A stretch of DNA of 64,000 nucleotides from Glandiceps talaboti (GCF_964340395.1 NC_135549.1:27589095-27653094), one strand, 5' to 3'; positions 35,996 through 58,599 are shown, counted from the first letter of the stretch. A program made the numbers and translations. The notes: generated by a model from the letters alone, not told the origin.

Positions 35996-36799
35996 AGAAA
36001 AAAATCCTTTCTACAATGGTATATAGCCTTGTCTGAAATGTGGTACATGCCAATATTTGTTCTTGTCCCAGTTTCTTACATGAATTCTTTAATATTACTT
36101 ATTAGTTCAAACATAACTATACATATACATATACATATACATGTATTACCTAGCTACCCCACTAGTTATAGAACATGTCATGTAAATGCTTGGCTGTTTC
36201 ACAATCAATGCTTCACTTATATTGCAGTTTGGGGCAAAAGTGAACTTGAAGGTTTCGTAATGGCAATTTTCATAGATAGTTTATAAATGAAGTTAATCTA
36301 AATTGTTCTACTCGTCATGTTATTGACACTACAAATCACCACATCTCATCAGATTCATTTTCTATTATACAGTAGGTATGACCACCTAAAGTTCTCTAAC
36401 ATACCGGTGACTTTATTATACATATATTAATGCCCCTATACTAATGTTACATGTCTATTTTATGTGATATAGGAAACTCATTTAAAACGTACATTTACGT
36501 TAGCTTTTCGAAGCTTAGAAATATTACCTCAAAGGTTATGAATAACCTAAACATTGCCTTAGTACCTCAAGCAAAAAACTCCATATCTGCCAGGGGGAAA
36601 ACCCCAAGGACTTCCTCACCCCCAGAGGTCACTCATGCATTCAACCAACAATCAGATGCACCAAAAACCTTTTTACTGTCATAATGGTATTAAACTTTTC
36701 TTAAATATTTTCACCCTATTCTAATTTGAGATGATATTGTCTATTCAAGATGTGAAATGTTTGCCAAGATAGTCTAAAATTGCCTTAATCTCCAAATCT

Positions 36800-37115
36800 T
36801 ATTTCAACCCTTAGTGTAAGTTATAAAGAATAGTGATACTTGCTGTCTTGTAAAGCATGGATTAAGTTATTGCTTGAAGGGTCTAAATAGCGTAAATATT
36901 GGCTATAAGAGTAAAAATCCTCCAGGGCTTCTAGAGGGAGACCCCCTCAGACCCCCCGCATGAGGTGGACATATCCCAGTCTCAAGCTCTTCCCCTCTTA
37001 CTGTCAAGATGCTATCAAAGTATATTTCAAAAGTATTTCAACCCTATATAGTTGTTTTTTACATGTTGGTGTTGTCTTGTAAGGCTTGGAAATTATTGTC
37101 TGAAAGGGTCTGAAA
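36800..37115 (-). repeat. ~240-bp tandem modules, reverse orientation
   Basis: Two modules with ATTTCAACCCT and TGTCTTGTAAGGC anchors, about 240 bases apart. The core CTCCAGGGCTTCTAGAGGGA is the inverse of the one at 18440-18490. Confidence 0.6.
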
Positions 37116-37369
37116 TTACTGACATACACTGATATACAAAACCAACAACCGGGTTTACTCTAATGAAGGTTCAGTTACGCTATTATAAGTATGTTTATGT
37201 CCGTGAAAGTATTTGGATACAAAGTGAAAGTTAGTCACATTGTGACACAAACTTTCAGTTGATTATTTTTTTCACTATAATGTTATAATATAACAATCGC
37301 CTTGATAATCAGTGATTTCAAGGGCAAACGTAATCGCGACATTTCACATACAGTATATACATTATCGGA

Positions 37370-37640
37370 TAATATCGTCTAATGTCTAATATTGAACTGT
37401 GATGCCACATTCTATAGAGTTTATAATCTAATATTAGACGTCACTCATCACCTGGACCCCGACACCAAATTTTTATCGGATAATATCTTCTAAAATCTAA
37501 CTTCTCAGGCTAAAATCTAGTATTAGATTCTAACATTAGACGTCGCGCATTACATCGCCCGGACCACGACAACGGGTTTTATCGGATGATATCGTCTAAA
37601 ATCAAACTTAGACCTAAAATCTAATATTCGATACTAATAT
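37370..37640. repeat. ~104-bp minisatellite, three units
   Basis: TTATCGGATAATATCGTCTA-like starts at about 37372, 37473 and 37579. Each is followed by TCTAATATTAGACGTC-like inverted motifs. Confidence 0.7.
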
Positions 37641-37659
37641 TATTGTCTGTAACAAATTA

Positions 37660-37939
37660 TATGAAATTTTAAAATCACCTAATTACCCCAAATAATTAAT
37701 TATGCAAATGACTCACCAAAACTAAAAGCTACATCAACCAGTTTTATAGAACTCGTTCGCTTTGTTCTCGTTGATGTACTAAATCATATGTAATTTGATG
37801 AAGATTGCACACTTAAGACATTGCCTAATTATCGAAAATAATTAGTTATGTAAATGACACATTACTATTCATAGGATGTTAAACAAAATCTAATCTGTTC
37901 TTTCCATTACTACAAGGAAGATGTGTAGCAGATACACAT

Positions 37940-37940
<1 letters not shown>
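37660..37940 (+). repeat. microsatellite-tailed dispersed repeat, copy
   Basis: CCTAATTACCCC, AATTATGCAAATGAC and a second round of CCTAATTATCGAAAATAATT lead to AAAATCTAATCTGTTCT and then the ACAG array. This matches the layout at 22440-22663. Confidence 0.6.
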
Positions 37941-38146
<206 letters not shown>

Positions 38147-38149
38147 TTT

Positions 38150-39000
38150 AGCTACTGGAGTATCAATTTTGAAAGTGTGTTGACATTGTTCGGCAGACAC
38201 TAACATTTGTATAGGAGCAAATCGACGCCAGCGCAGTATAACAGGTGTACACAAAGGAGTTGGTATCCAGGTTTGTTACATTTTCCGAATTTTTGGTAAC
38301 CAAAATATTACGTCAGAATGCCACTTTCATATCGTATACACTGTATATATTATGAGAGTTCTGTAACTTGTTAAAAACGTGTTAGCATTTCTGCTAGATA
38401 GAATAACCTAAGTATTAGAATATGAAGTATCAGTAACCTCAAACAGTCACAATGTTGCAGACCGTGTCCCTTTAAGTATTATTTCCAGGATAGTATCAAC
38501 ATTTCAAGAAAAGCCATTGAAGTCCTTTGTAGCCTTCCTTATAACAGTCTTTGAGTTGTTTCGTTGCACGTCATGTGACACTGCACGACGTCACTTGAGA
38601 TATCCATAGCGTCACAAAACTTTGAGGGGGGGGGGGGTTATTCAGTTCTCGTACCCTAACGTATATCAAATAAGACACGTCAGTCTAATTTTGCAATTGC
38701 GATGATCTTATAAATTTGGGAGGAAAAACTACAATAAAGGATTGATACATAAACGTTGCCCATTTTTGAATAAAATTAAAAGTTTGTGTGATTCTTAGAA
38801 TTGGTAGCATTTTATCGGAGTCTGAGTCACCAATATTGATTACAATTCGTCATGCGTGGACGCCTCTGTTTTCTCTTCACATTCGGCCTTTACAGCATCT
38901 ACAAGATATGATTAGATGAACAGATGTGTTCAGTACAAATATGTGAAAGTAAGTTATTTATTTCAGTATTGTGTTCTGAATTGTATCCATCTATAAAACT
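38150..39000. other. no feature recognised
   Basis: AT-rich sequence with one 13-base G run near 38628. Confidence 0.4.
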
Positions 39001-39006
39001 AAACTT

Positions 39007-39009
39007 GGC

Positions 39010-39064
<55 letters not shown>

Positions 39065-39198
39065 TAGACAGACATACATACATACATACATACATACATG
39101 TATCATACATACATACATACATACATACATACATACATACATACATACATACATACATACATACATGCATACATACATACATACATACATACATACAT

Positions 39199-39267
<69 letters not shown>

Positions 39268-39358
39268 ATGACAGACAGGTAGGGATAAAGAGAGAAAGAG
39301 ACAGACAAAAGGGGAGATTGAAAGAAAGGGTGGGAGACGGCGTGACACACACACACAC

Positions 39359-39392
<34 letters not shown>
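39007..39392. repeat. compound ACAG/CATA/ACAG/CA microsatellite
   Basis: ACAG, CATA and ACAG blocks. A short GA-rich spacer (39270-39345) then leads to CA repeats. Confidence 0.96.
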
Positions 39393-39395
<3 letters not shown>

Positions 39396-39682
39396 CGGTG
39401 AGACGGCAAAAGTATTTCGAAATTTAAATTTCAATCAATAATCATCGCGTGGTAAACAGCATAAATTTGTTGACTCTAACTCCTCTAACAATGTATAAGC
39501 ACACGACGAAGCGAGCATATGTTTGTGTTAATGATGACCTGATTTGATTTGATTTCATTTTTTTTGTGGTTGAATAAAACAGATTTTTCTGTATCGAAAT
39601 AGCAAATAAACATGAAATCGCATACTGATTAGATGTAATCACAGACAAGTAACTTGTCTGTGGTGTAATGCATGTAATTATC

Positions 39683-39843
39683 TAGTCTTGCTGCTAGACG
39701 TTCGGGCTTTCTTTCGATACTATAAGCGAACGAAGTTCGCTGTGAGGGCTTGCCCGAACATCGGATGTTCCATCCTCGATAGCGATGTTCGGGCGTGTGT
39801 CGTATTCTATTGGAAGAACATCCGAGGTCTAGCAGATAGACTA
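39683..39843 (-). mobile_element. MITE copy 2 with exact 9-bp TSD
   Basis: 161 bp, inverse of the copy at 15878-16026. TAGTCTTGCTGCTAGACG is at one end and AGCAGATAGACTA at the other. The 9-mer GTAATTATC is exactly duplicated at 39674-39682 and 39844-39852. No coding capacity. Confidence 0.85.
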
Positions 39844-40097
39844 GTAATTATCGTACCTAATCTGTATGTGATTGGATGTTTATTAGCTGTGATAATCTCA
39901 CAGAAGATAAGATGTTAGGTAAACTGTGATCATTACAACTCATACCTTATAAGAAATATTTTCAATTCGATAAAGGGAATTGAATCTGAAGTAATAATGT
40001 CTTTATGCGGTCAATAAAGAGAATTAAATATTAAGCCCTCCGGAAGAAAGACTATCCCGGTAATGAAACACGACAGTTAAAATAAGCCACAACAAAA

Positions 40098-40192
40098 ATC
40101 AAATCAAAATCAAAATCAAAATCAAAATCAAAATCAAAATCAAAATCAAAATCAAATCAAATCAAATCAAATCAAAATCAAAATCAAATCAC
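40098..40192. repeat. CAAAAT / CAAAT repeat
   Basis: TCAAAA hexanucleotide units with a TCAAA pentanucleotide block, just downstream of the gene B stop. Confidence 0.95.
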
Positions 40193-40262
40193 CATTAAGA
40201 CAATGTCCGCTTCTCCCTATGGTATAAACTGAACTAAAAAAATTATAATTATTAAATTGAAA

Positions 40263-49750
<9,488 letters not shown>

Positions 49751-50070
49751 AGTGGGGCCGAATTTAATACCTGCGGGAAATTATACGGTGGAAGCAGTTG
49801 CAACAAATCAATGGGTCAAAAGGACGAATTTTGACTCACTTGTGCAATGTGTACACGTACTACACACCCCTTATCTCATTATTCACAAGTAAGGTCACAG
49901 TAAACACGTGCACTGTACACAGAGTGCTTCTGAGGTCATGAATGTAGACGGCGAAACAGTCTATAACTTGCTTCAATGGGATATTTTTCAATGTGTTACT
50001 TTATTATGTTATACCAATTGCTAAGGCTTGTTGGTGCTGTCGCTATATTGCCATAACACACAGCCAGGCA
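49751..50070. other. 5' flank of gene B
   Basis: Presumed promoter and 5' UTR. No clear TATA box. The plus-strand open frame to 49892 is antisense to gene B's start. Confidence 0.35.
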
Positions 50071-50098
50071 GGCAAGCAGACAGACAGACAGACAGACC

Positions 50099-50133
<35 letters not shown>

Positions 50134-50287
50134 GTACATACATACATACATACATGTACATACATACATGTACATACATACATACATACATACATACATA
50201 CATACATACACACGTACGCACATACATACATACATACATACATACATACATACATACATACATACATACATACATACATACATACAT
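50071..50287. repeat. compound ACAG / CATA microsatellite
   Basis: ACAG and CATA blocks in the 5' flank of gene B, ending about 30 bases before the hAT copy. Confidence 0.96.
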
Positions 50288-50462
50288 TTACCCACACATA
50301 TATATGGGATACGTACTAACCAGCGTGCGAAATTAACGCCGGTCCTTCGGCCCGAGACCAACAGATTTCCGTTCGGACCGACAGTTTTTCAGAATTACAA
50401 ACATTTATTCAAAGATAGACCCAATTTCACGTACATGAATCTGATCTTGTGTTACCTATTTT

Positions 50463-51466
50463 TATTTATTTTTTATTTATTTTTATTTATTTATTCAGGT
50501 AAACCAATGGGCATAACGCCCATTTACAGGCACCTTTAGAAACAAATAAGGAAAAACAAGCACTAAAAAGATAAAACAAGGGGTAGCAATAACAGAAAGA
50601 AGTGACATGACATAAAAGGCAAACACAGAAATAAAAACAACAAAACAGGAAAAATTATTAAAAACACGCAGCCTGAAGCACACGCCGAAAGGCGGAAACA
50701 GGACTAAATAAATCTATGTTTGGATTTGCTTTAAGAACGTCATTACAAGTGGTTAAACATCTTAAAATTGGGGAATATTTTCTCAGATTTACTCTGGAGG
50801 CACTGATGCGAAAGATATGGTTATTACGTAGCTGTCTGCTCTGTACATTAAAACAAACCTTGTACAAAATGGATGGACAATTATAGCATGAATTGACCAG
50901 TTTGTAAACAAAAATAGCATCTAAAAACTTTCGCCTCCTCACCAGTGGGGGAAGCTTAAACCTAGCACATAGTGAATCGTAATCTGTTGAAGTATATTGC
51001 ACATTTGATTTAAAACATAAAAAATTAATAAATTTCTGCTGTACACGTTCGATTTTATCAATTTGAGTTACTTGCCATGGTGACCAAATTACACTGCAGT
51101 ACTCAAGATGGCTTCTAACATGGGTCACATATAAAGATCTTAATGTAGAAATGTTGGAAAAATTGGCACATGTACGTTTGATAAAACCCATCATTCTAAA
51201 AACTTTCCTGACAATACTATCAATATGGGTGCTAAAAGACATATGTGAAGAAAGTAGAATACCAAGATCTTTGATACTATGAACACGAACAAGGGGACCA
51301 TCAGCAATACTGTAATTGTATGTAATCACTTTCTTTTTGTTACTAAATGTAATTACATTACACTTCCCCACATTGAGCTTCAATTTCCATGTATTACACC
51401 ATTTGTAGACATTATTAATGTCTGTTTGAAGAGAAATACAATCATTTTGTGTTCTAACTAACTGAA
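50463..51466 (-). mobile_element. 5'-truncated non-LTR retrotransposon inside hAT copy 3
   Basis: It reads on the minus strand and ends in an AAATA/AAATAAAT-rich tail (50463-50500). It is flanked by CTATTTT on both sides (50456-50462 and 51467-51473), a probable 7-bp target duplication. The hAT sequence resumes directly beyond (ACTCTC...). The coding part is the C-terminal portion of a reverse transcriptase. Confidence 0.85.
50658..51465 (-). pseudogene. non-LTR retrotransposon reverse transcriptase, C-terminal part
   Basis: An open frame of about 270 codons (QLVRTQNDCISLQTDINNVY...WKLKLNVGKC...KDLGILL...LEYCSVIWSP) ends ...RRVLQAACF. The WKL-LN--KC, KDLG--L and LEYCS--W-P blocks are typical of the segment after the reverse-transcriptase active site in Jockey/CR1-like elements. 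The catalytic FADD region and the endonuclease are missing, so the copy is dead on arrival. The frame itself is intact. Confidence 0.85.
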
Positions 51467-53188
51467 CTATTTTACTCTCAACATCTCGTTTAAGTCAAGC
51501 AACACAGAGCTAGCTTGCTATGTGTTGTTGTCAATATTGATACATGTATCATGTCTACATATGACGTAGCATACAGCATTTACTTTGTGAAATTATGTTA
51601 GCAAACACATGATTGGCTACCCCCCCCCGAATTATTTGTGTCTTGACTAATCAGAACGTCTTAGACATTCAGACACATTTACGCATTCAGCGCATGCGTC
51701 TATTTTACATAGTGTATGAAACTTTTAACGTGTTTGAGACAGTTCCACGTTGTATTTATATGTATGTGGCGATATTTAGAAGGCTACAATGAGCTTCCCA
51801 AGAAGAAGACGAAACAGACAATGTTTTTACAGGCTGGTATTAAAGCTGGTAAATGTTAGCGGGTTTCCCGATCAATTTACCAGAGATCCCCATGTGTGTG
51901 GCCATGATCAAAACAAACTGACGGAAAACATATAAACTACTCTGAAAACGGCGTTTTAACTAATAAAGAAGGCAGGTACACTTCGTGAGATATCTCCAGT
52001 ACGATAGGGTTTTTTTTGTAAAAACAGTAAAAGAAATGCGTAGTCTGATTGCTTTCAATTTGATGCATATGATAATGTATGTCCTGTTATGTTGTAATCA
52101 ACGTATAAACTTAGAAATGTTGCATTTTTGTTGCCATTGTTGTATCTGGAAAAATACTGCATCATGCCAAACACAGGTACATAGTGGATGACACAGGACA
52201 GTACAGTCAACACATCACGCTCCCACGTCAAAAAAACTCGCACTGTAAGACATGATTAGCCATAGTTCTCTTCATCATGGTCAGATTCCTACACAAACAG
52301 TCAGAGACGATACTCAATACACCACGGTAGGGTGTACGGGTAGGGCTTCATGGGGGGGGGGGCTTCAGTACATATTTGTAAAGACTGAAGGAAGACGAAA
52401 CCACTCCGTGTCACTGTGTGGATGGAAATTGAAATAAAGCGAATACACAGTTTTCAAGAGGGATAGTTATGCGACAAAACTTTCGGCTATGATGAATTTG
52501 TGATGAATTTATGGTCTAAGTTTGCCAAGGGTGGGAAAGCTACATCAGTTGTTGACACAGACGATGAATCTGACTTTGGATTATGTGATTCAGAATTTAG
52601 TGAATCGTACAGAGAGTAAGGAGAGGACTGTGAGCTCTTAGAGATTGCAGATAATGTAGATTTATTGATTCATTCATTCACCCATATTATCTACAATCTA
52701 TGGATCTGTATTTCTATGATGGAATGAATACATTCAGTCTCAGGCCACTATAGTCTATAGGAACAGATTAATCGAGAATGAATATTCATAGTCTCTGGGT
52801 TCATAGTTACAAATGAAAATCTCTCCTCACAGAGTCAAAAATTACTTGGTTGCGAATCCAAAATTTACTGCCAAGTTTACTTCCAAGTTGTATTTTTTGA
52901 TTCTGTGAGTGGAAATTTTCAATTGTAAGAACAGATTGATGAAATAATAGTGGATAGTAAACAATTCGTTGTACTGTCTTTCACTTTAGTATACTAGTAT
53001 CTAAAGATATGTTGTATCATATTAAAGTTAAAAATCATTTAATCTGTAATTGGGGGGGGGGTGTAGATACAGGTCGTGAATGTGAACTGCATTGAATATG
53101 GACCAGCAGTTTTCCTTAAGGACCAGCAGCATTTGCTACATGTCGGTCCTTATGACCAGTAGTCATTTCCCCTTAAGTTCACACACTG

Positions 53189-53800
53189 GTACTAACGCAC
53201 TCACGTATTTTGCAAGCAGCACCATGGTACATAAATTCCATGAAATAGTACTGTGGTCTTGGCTTTATACAAATGTACCAGTATTTCAAATGTCCTCATA
53301 ATTATGGATTTGTATTGATAAACTATTTAACTTAGGCTTTGTTATTTGAATTGCTGAAACCTAGGCACATCTGCTGCCATTGGGATTATAATTTGCGAAC
53401 TCTGTGTAATGTATGCATGTACGTATGCATGTACGTATGCATGTACTTACGTATCATACGTACATGTACCTACGTACGTACATACGTATGTATGTATGTG
53501 GGTGGTCTGGTTGTGAGTTGTTCCCTGTTTGAAATGTGGTAACAAAATGATATTCTTTCACAGTGCAATAAAAACAGGCTTCTAATGCAAACACATGGAC
53601 TTGGTGACTTTATTATAATGGCTGCAAATGTTTATCTCTTTATCTGATAATCAACATTTCAACTTGACTATTTCTACATCCATACTGTGCACGGCACCTA
53701 TATAATTGTTCCTTTTGCATTGGTAGTTGTCTGAGGGTGTGTATTAAATGCCATGTTACATGTGTGAAACATGAAGCCAACATCATTTTAGCTGTACATC
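53189..53800. other. no gene; GTAC/GTAT repeat
   Basis: It contains a mixed GTAC/GTAT/CGTA repeat at about 53410-53500. Nothing else recognised. Confidence 0.4.
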
Positions 53801-53804
53801 CCCT

Positions 53805-53960
53805 CTATAGAGGAACTATGTTTGAACGTCCAGTAAGGTTAACAACAACATCGTTACCGTCTTCTGTCGGACAATACATCACACATTCACCCTCATGTTT
53901 CTGGAGGTAACGAATAAAATCTAGACAATATATCAAAGTACGCAGTTTTTTTATATGCTG
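53805..53960 (-). CDS. candidate terminal exon, unknown protein
   Basis: After a good acceptor (CATTCTATGCTCTTAG) the minus strand reads 51 codons to a stop (QHIKKLRTLIYCLDFIRYLQ...GNDVVVNLTGRSNIVPL). The composition looks protein-like. A minus-strand AATAAA lies about 195 bases downstream (near 53610). No family recognised. It could be the 3' exon of a gene including the candidate exon at 56986-57133, but chance is not excluded. Confidence 0.3.
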   Translation of the reverse strand, partial: QHIKKLRTLIYCLDFIRYLQKHEGECVMYCPTEDGNDVVVNLTGRSNIVPL

Positions 53961-54174
53961 CTAAGAGCATAGAATGACTAGAACAGTAATAATACTGAAT
54001 TGCCTCGATAATGAACTTCACAATGTCTTCACCACGATTTTTTTTCCGTTACTTCATCAACGATGTGAACAAACGTGTCCGAACAAAAAAAAACCAATCC
54101 GAAATTTGATCATTCTCGCGAGCTCGAGCGTTGCTGTAAGGAGGTCTTTATTTTAGCGATGGTGAAATTTGAGA

Positions 54175-54269
54175 TTTGTTGAGATGCGTAACTATGGTGA
54201 ACGAGGCTCGAATTGATGACACGACTTAATTAATCCGCAAAAAAATCCTAAGTTACGCATCTCAACAAA
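54175..54269. repeat. hairpin, 19-bp perfect arms
   Basis: 54175-54193 (TTTGTTGAGATGCGTAACT) and 54251-54269 are exact reverse complements with a 57-base spacer. Confidence 0.85.
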
Positions 54270-55299
54270 TGTCTGAGAGTCGCTTTCGAAGGCACGTAGT
54301 TTTGTAATGTTTGGACACTTCAATCTCATCCTTTCTTTGGTGTTGAATAAGAAATCTGGAGACGGTTAGTGCCGGGACTTACACAGCGTTCCCCCTAGCC
54401 CCCTAACTTGCCTTAGCCCATTTACTCGTATTGTGGGGTTTTTTCAGAGATTATCCCAAACCGAAAACGTTAAGCCTAGCAACCATAGCTTTGATGTAAT
54501 CGAACAGGCCTTAACGTGTTTCAAGAAAATCATAGATTGAATGTCTTGGGATAATGCTTTAAGGGAAATGCTATTTAGTTATGATTTAATAGCTGAACAA
54601 CTGACAAAACTAAAGAGGACTGTTCCATAGTAAGATGCGTTGGGGTTGGGGGTAATATGGTGGCAATATCAGCTTGATTGTATGTGTGTCTGTGTCTGTG
54701 TGTGCGGAATGGTTTATGTGTTCGTGTTTTGTGTCACAGTTGTTCTAAGTCGCAGCTGGCAAATATCTGGTTAAGTTCGTCCTTTGAAGTCGTTTAAAAT
54801 AAATACTAGTATCCCCCCTCCCCCGTGCAGGAGAGCAACAAGTTTTGACTCGTGAAAGTTTTGGACACCCCCTGCCAATTAGAGATGAACTATTCTTATT
54901 ACCATGGGAATGGGGGGGGGGGGTTATTACGTGACGTCACAATTGCCGTGGCTCCTACTCTACAGAATCAAACTTTGACCTTTTTGTGAAAAGATGGACG
55001 TCAGAACGATCGAAATTCAGGAAATACAAGTACCAGTTTTCCCAGTCATTTTATGTCTGATTTGACCCACCAAATAAGTAGTCTGACCCAACCACTTTGT
55101 CCTGGGAAAAGTTTTGTTAAAAGGTCGACATTGAAATGGAATGATTTAATCCTGGCCCAAAGGGATTATTAGCCTGTGCCACTCTCGCACACAGGGCATT
55201 TCACAGTAACAAAGTCCTCGCATTTTGTCACCTGATAGGACCTGAAAAGACGTCAATTGTCGACCATTGTGGTGCATTGTGTTCGGTGGACTCTTTGGC

Positions 55300-56490
55300 T
55301 TGCACCACTGGCTAAACACCAAACACTTTCTAAACGACCCCACAATAGCATATATGTGATGAGACAGGCCGACATTTTAGAAGAAACATTTGCCGAACAA
55401 AACATGCTGCCCCTGTAGCCCCTTTTTCTTCCAGGTAAAGCGTCGGTTTCATTGTGGGTGAGTCAAGATTTAAGCGGTGGGAAAACAGACAGACAGCCAT
55501 TTTGCATCATGTCTGTATGTTGTATGCATGCGTCGCCACTGTTCCCCTGTTTTACAACTTGTCGTCAAAACCTGCACAGGCGAATTTACGAGTGATATAT
55601 GGAAGGTTTCACAAATTCCCTCAAGAATTATTCCACTTTTTAGCTGTATATGGTACGTACAAACATCTTTTCTTTTCCCCGTGCAAAGAAGCAAGGTGGT
55701 GTCTGTGTTTATCGTTAACACATTATCACCGATCTGTTGAATTGCGGAGATTGCTAACTTTATTGATACCTAATTTAATGAACGGAACAATGGTAGTCAC
55801 CAACAGGTTGTTTTGGTGCTGCTTCGGCTAACAACGTCAGTTTTACAAGTTTAGCTTCCGAACTCAGAATGTACGACAATCTTTGCCAAAAAAATATAAC
55901 CAGGTCAAATGTTGCATAAACTCGAAAAATTGAAGTGTTCTCCGTCCTTCAGACACCATTTTATACATGTACAGTTAGATGTACCATGGATGTACGTGTA
56001 TGCACCCATGGCTGTTCTTCCGATGTTTATACTTCCCATTCGATGCTTTATACATGCTTGGATTTTCTAGAAAGTAGCTAGATTTCTGCTGCTGCGCTAA
56101 TTTGATGCGGTGCCTTTATTTTTGAACCCATTATGCCAAAATTTGTGCGGTAACCGTTTTAAACACACGTAAAATATTCAAGAATATACGCTACTAATTA
56201 GTTATCATGACGTGTACATTTGCCCCGTCTGATCTCGTTTTGTGATCGACAAAAGCCGTGAAGTCACGTTTCTATTCCACAGCGATAGATTCGCAAAACC
56301 GAAGGGCATAATTTAGGATCAGGCGGAGAGGGGCAGACGGGCTTCAAAATGGAAACATTTTCAACTGTGAATGGACCTGGATATAAACAGGAATTTGTGA
56401 AAGTGAAAACGTTCATATCTGCTCATTGAGATATTAAATTTCGTTTCCCGCCATTTTGATATTATTGACACAGTAGGTTTTTGTAAGTGT
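55300..56490 (+). repeat. diverged direct duplication, copy 1
   Basis: Islands shared in order with 58600-59710 include CCACAATAG...TATATGTGAT, CAGAAGAAA-type, GACAGCCATTTTGC, TGGTACGTA, CACCAACAGGTTGT and TTTCGTTTCCCGCCATTTTG. The order and spacing are kept while the sequence between has diverged. The function is unknown. Open frames here (such as 55454-55831) are not preserved between copies as far as I can see. Confidence 0.65.
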
Positions 56491-56807
56491 ATGAAATTAC
56501 ACATTTGCATTAATATGTAGATAATATCAAAAATCTACGTTTTTTTTCGTCTCTGTGACTTGTCTGTGTTTGTTGACTGTTCAGTACTCTTAGTTATAGT
56601 GACCCTGCAGGAGTAAGAGGGAGTCGTTTGGTGTAGAATCTAACTCCACAACAGTAATGTCGTGGTATTGGGTGTAACACATGATTCCATGCAGGGCTAA
56701 TGACACACTAAATAGGAAAATAACCACAAATTCAATCAAAGTGCTAAACAAAGGCAAGTACTGAGTGCTATAGTTTTATAGTTATCACCCAGTCTTGCGA
56801 GCCGGAG

Positions 56808-56960
<153 letters not shown>

Positions 56961-56985
56961 AGATGTACAGTTGTAACATTTCTCA

Positions 56986-57133
56986 TGACCTGACCGACTC
57001 TAAATTTCTTCAATACGGTGACATTTTTTGACGCTTCTACGGCAGGATTAGAAAAAATTCGGTATCTCGACGTCAATGATTGTTTGATGGCAACCCCGTA
57101 AGCGACGTATCTGACAAAATATGGTTGTTTATC
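56986..57133 (-). CDS. candidate internal exon, unknown protein
   Basis: After an acceptor TTTTTAATTTCAG the minus strand reads DKQPYFVRYVAYGVAIKQSL, TSRYRIFSNPAVEASKNVTV and LKKFRVGQ. It stays open into the GA repeat. The only near donor is CAG then GTCATG, which is weak; the end given uses it approximately. The product is not recognised. It is in phase 0, as the candidate exon at 53805-53960 is. Confidence 0.3.
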
Positions 57134-58590
57134 CTGAAATTAAAAATAAATTGTTCAAAGTTTCCTTCTTACTCTCATTGTCATTTCTAAGTCATTCAGA
57201 GTATTAAAGTGTGATTATGAATTGAAAGTATCACCAAAATGTACCCCTACACTTATTTTTTTTTTTTAAATTTTAACCGAGCGACCCATCATAATGAAAA
57301 ACATAGAATTAACGTCTCAATGTCATGCCATGTAACGGAAATATGAACTTGTAGGTACTTGTCTCAGTTTGGCAATTTAACATCAAATGTAGTTTTTCAA
57401 CTTTCATATTGATGAAGGATAAAACAGCACGGAATGTTTGACGCTCAGAATTGTCTACCACGTAGTTCGGTTTGCACAGAAAAGTTTATATATTTCTCGT
57501 GGTCTATTTCTTTTTCAATTCCACAATGTTTATATTATGTTCAACATTTTAGTCTTCCATATTGCACATAACAACGGTAGTGCTTAATAAATCAACCCAA
57601 CATTTTTACATAATGTGTTGACGACAGGTTGGCGCCAAATACAAGATGAAGAGTGACGTCATTACCGCTAGCTCATCTAATTTGCATATTTAAAATTCGA
57701 ATTGCTTTGTCGCAATCCAAAACAGACCAAAACGATTTTTGAACAGCTGCGAAAATCATTATTTCTAGCATTTAAAATTCTAATTACCAATTTGTAGTAA
57801 AATTGATTTTCAATATGCATAATTCTATGATTTACTAACATGAGCAAACATTTAAATAGGTAAGTGGATGCTATCCTTAAAATAATCTAGTATATTTTTC
57901 TTGTTAATATTTAGTGTATGCAAATTATTGACCTTGACCCAGTATAATAATTAGTACGTAACTTGTTTCCCGTGTCTAATTTTGTCAATATTAGTCCGAT
58001 TTTTTTTTTCAATTTTAGTTGTTTCCATCTGTATGGTTTACTTAATAAGAATTTATCCTTTATTGGCGAAATAGTTCTTATATTGAAAATGGGCGGGTGT
58101 TGTATTGTTTAGTGCTCCCCCTACCACACACACATACACTGAATGCACCTCAATATTAAATTGATTCTCTCTATTTTTTGCATCCAGTGATGGTTTTATC
58201 AACTTACTCAACACTGATTTCAAACGTTTTATTAAAATGTTTTCTAAAAAATCCGAATTTATTCTAAATATCAGATGTATAGGTAGAGTATATTTGTATC
58301 TGTCTGGTATAATATTTAGTTAGATAACTTTGAACCCGAGTTCAAATAGCAATTTCCGCGTCAGCCATCTTGTAATGGGTAAACGTATGACGTGGGAAAT
58401 CTTCAATGTTTCACACTTGAATTACAATCATGTGTTATGTGTACCTCCTCCTTGTCACGGGGTTTGTCGGGCATCCTCAGCAAAACGTCATCAAAGGTAC
58501 CCCGCAAAACTTCACTTTGTGCTGGACAAAAACAGACTAGCAAATGTTTGAATTCTATTTACCCTGTGGCTATCGTTACCTCTGTCTTGT
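57134..58590. other. no feature recognised
   Basis: AT-rich sequence with no convincing exon or repeat. Confidence 0.4.
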
Positions 58591-58599
58591 TACTTCTCC

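Larger units (their letters stand above)
50321..53188 (-). mobile_element. non-autonomous hAT-type transposon, copy 3 (inverted, older, interrupted)
   Basis: It runs from CAGCGTGCGAAATTAA to the inverse of CAGTGTGTGAACTTAA. The exact 8-bp target duplication GTACTAAC sits at 50313-50320 and 53189-53196. It is collinear with copies 1 and 2 but clearly more diverged, with a stop in the acidic ORF. Removing the roughly 1.0-kb retrotransposon insert (50463-51466) leaves about 1.86 kb. Confidence 0.9.

Noticed and set aside
39683-39843. Two small ORFs spanning the MITE (39688-39918) as a gene
   Set aside because: The frame runs through the non-coding MITE and out into flanking DNA, and the other copy does not keep it.
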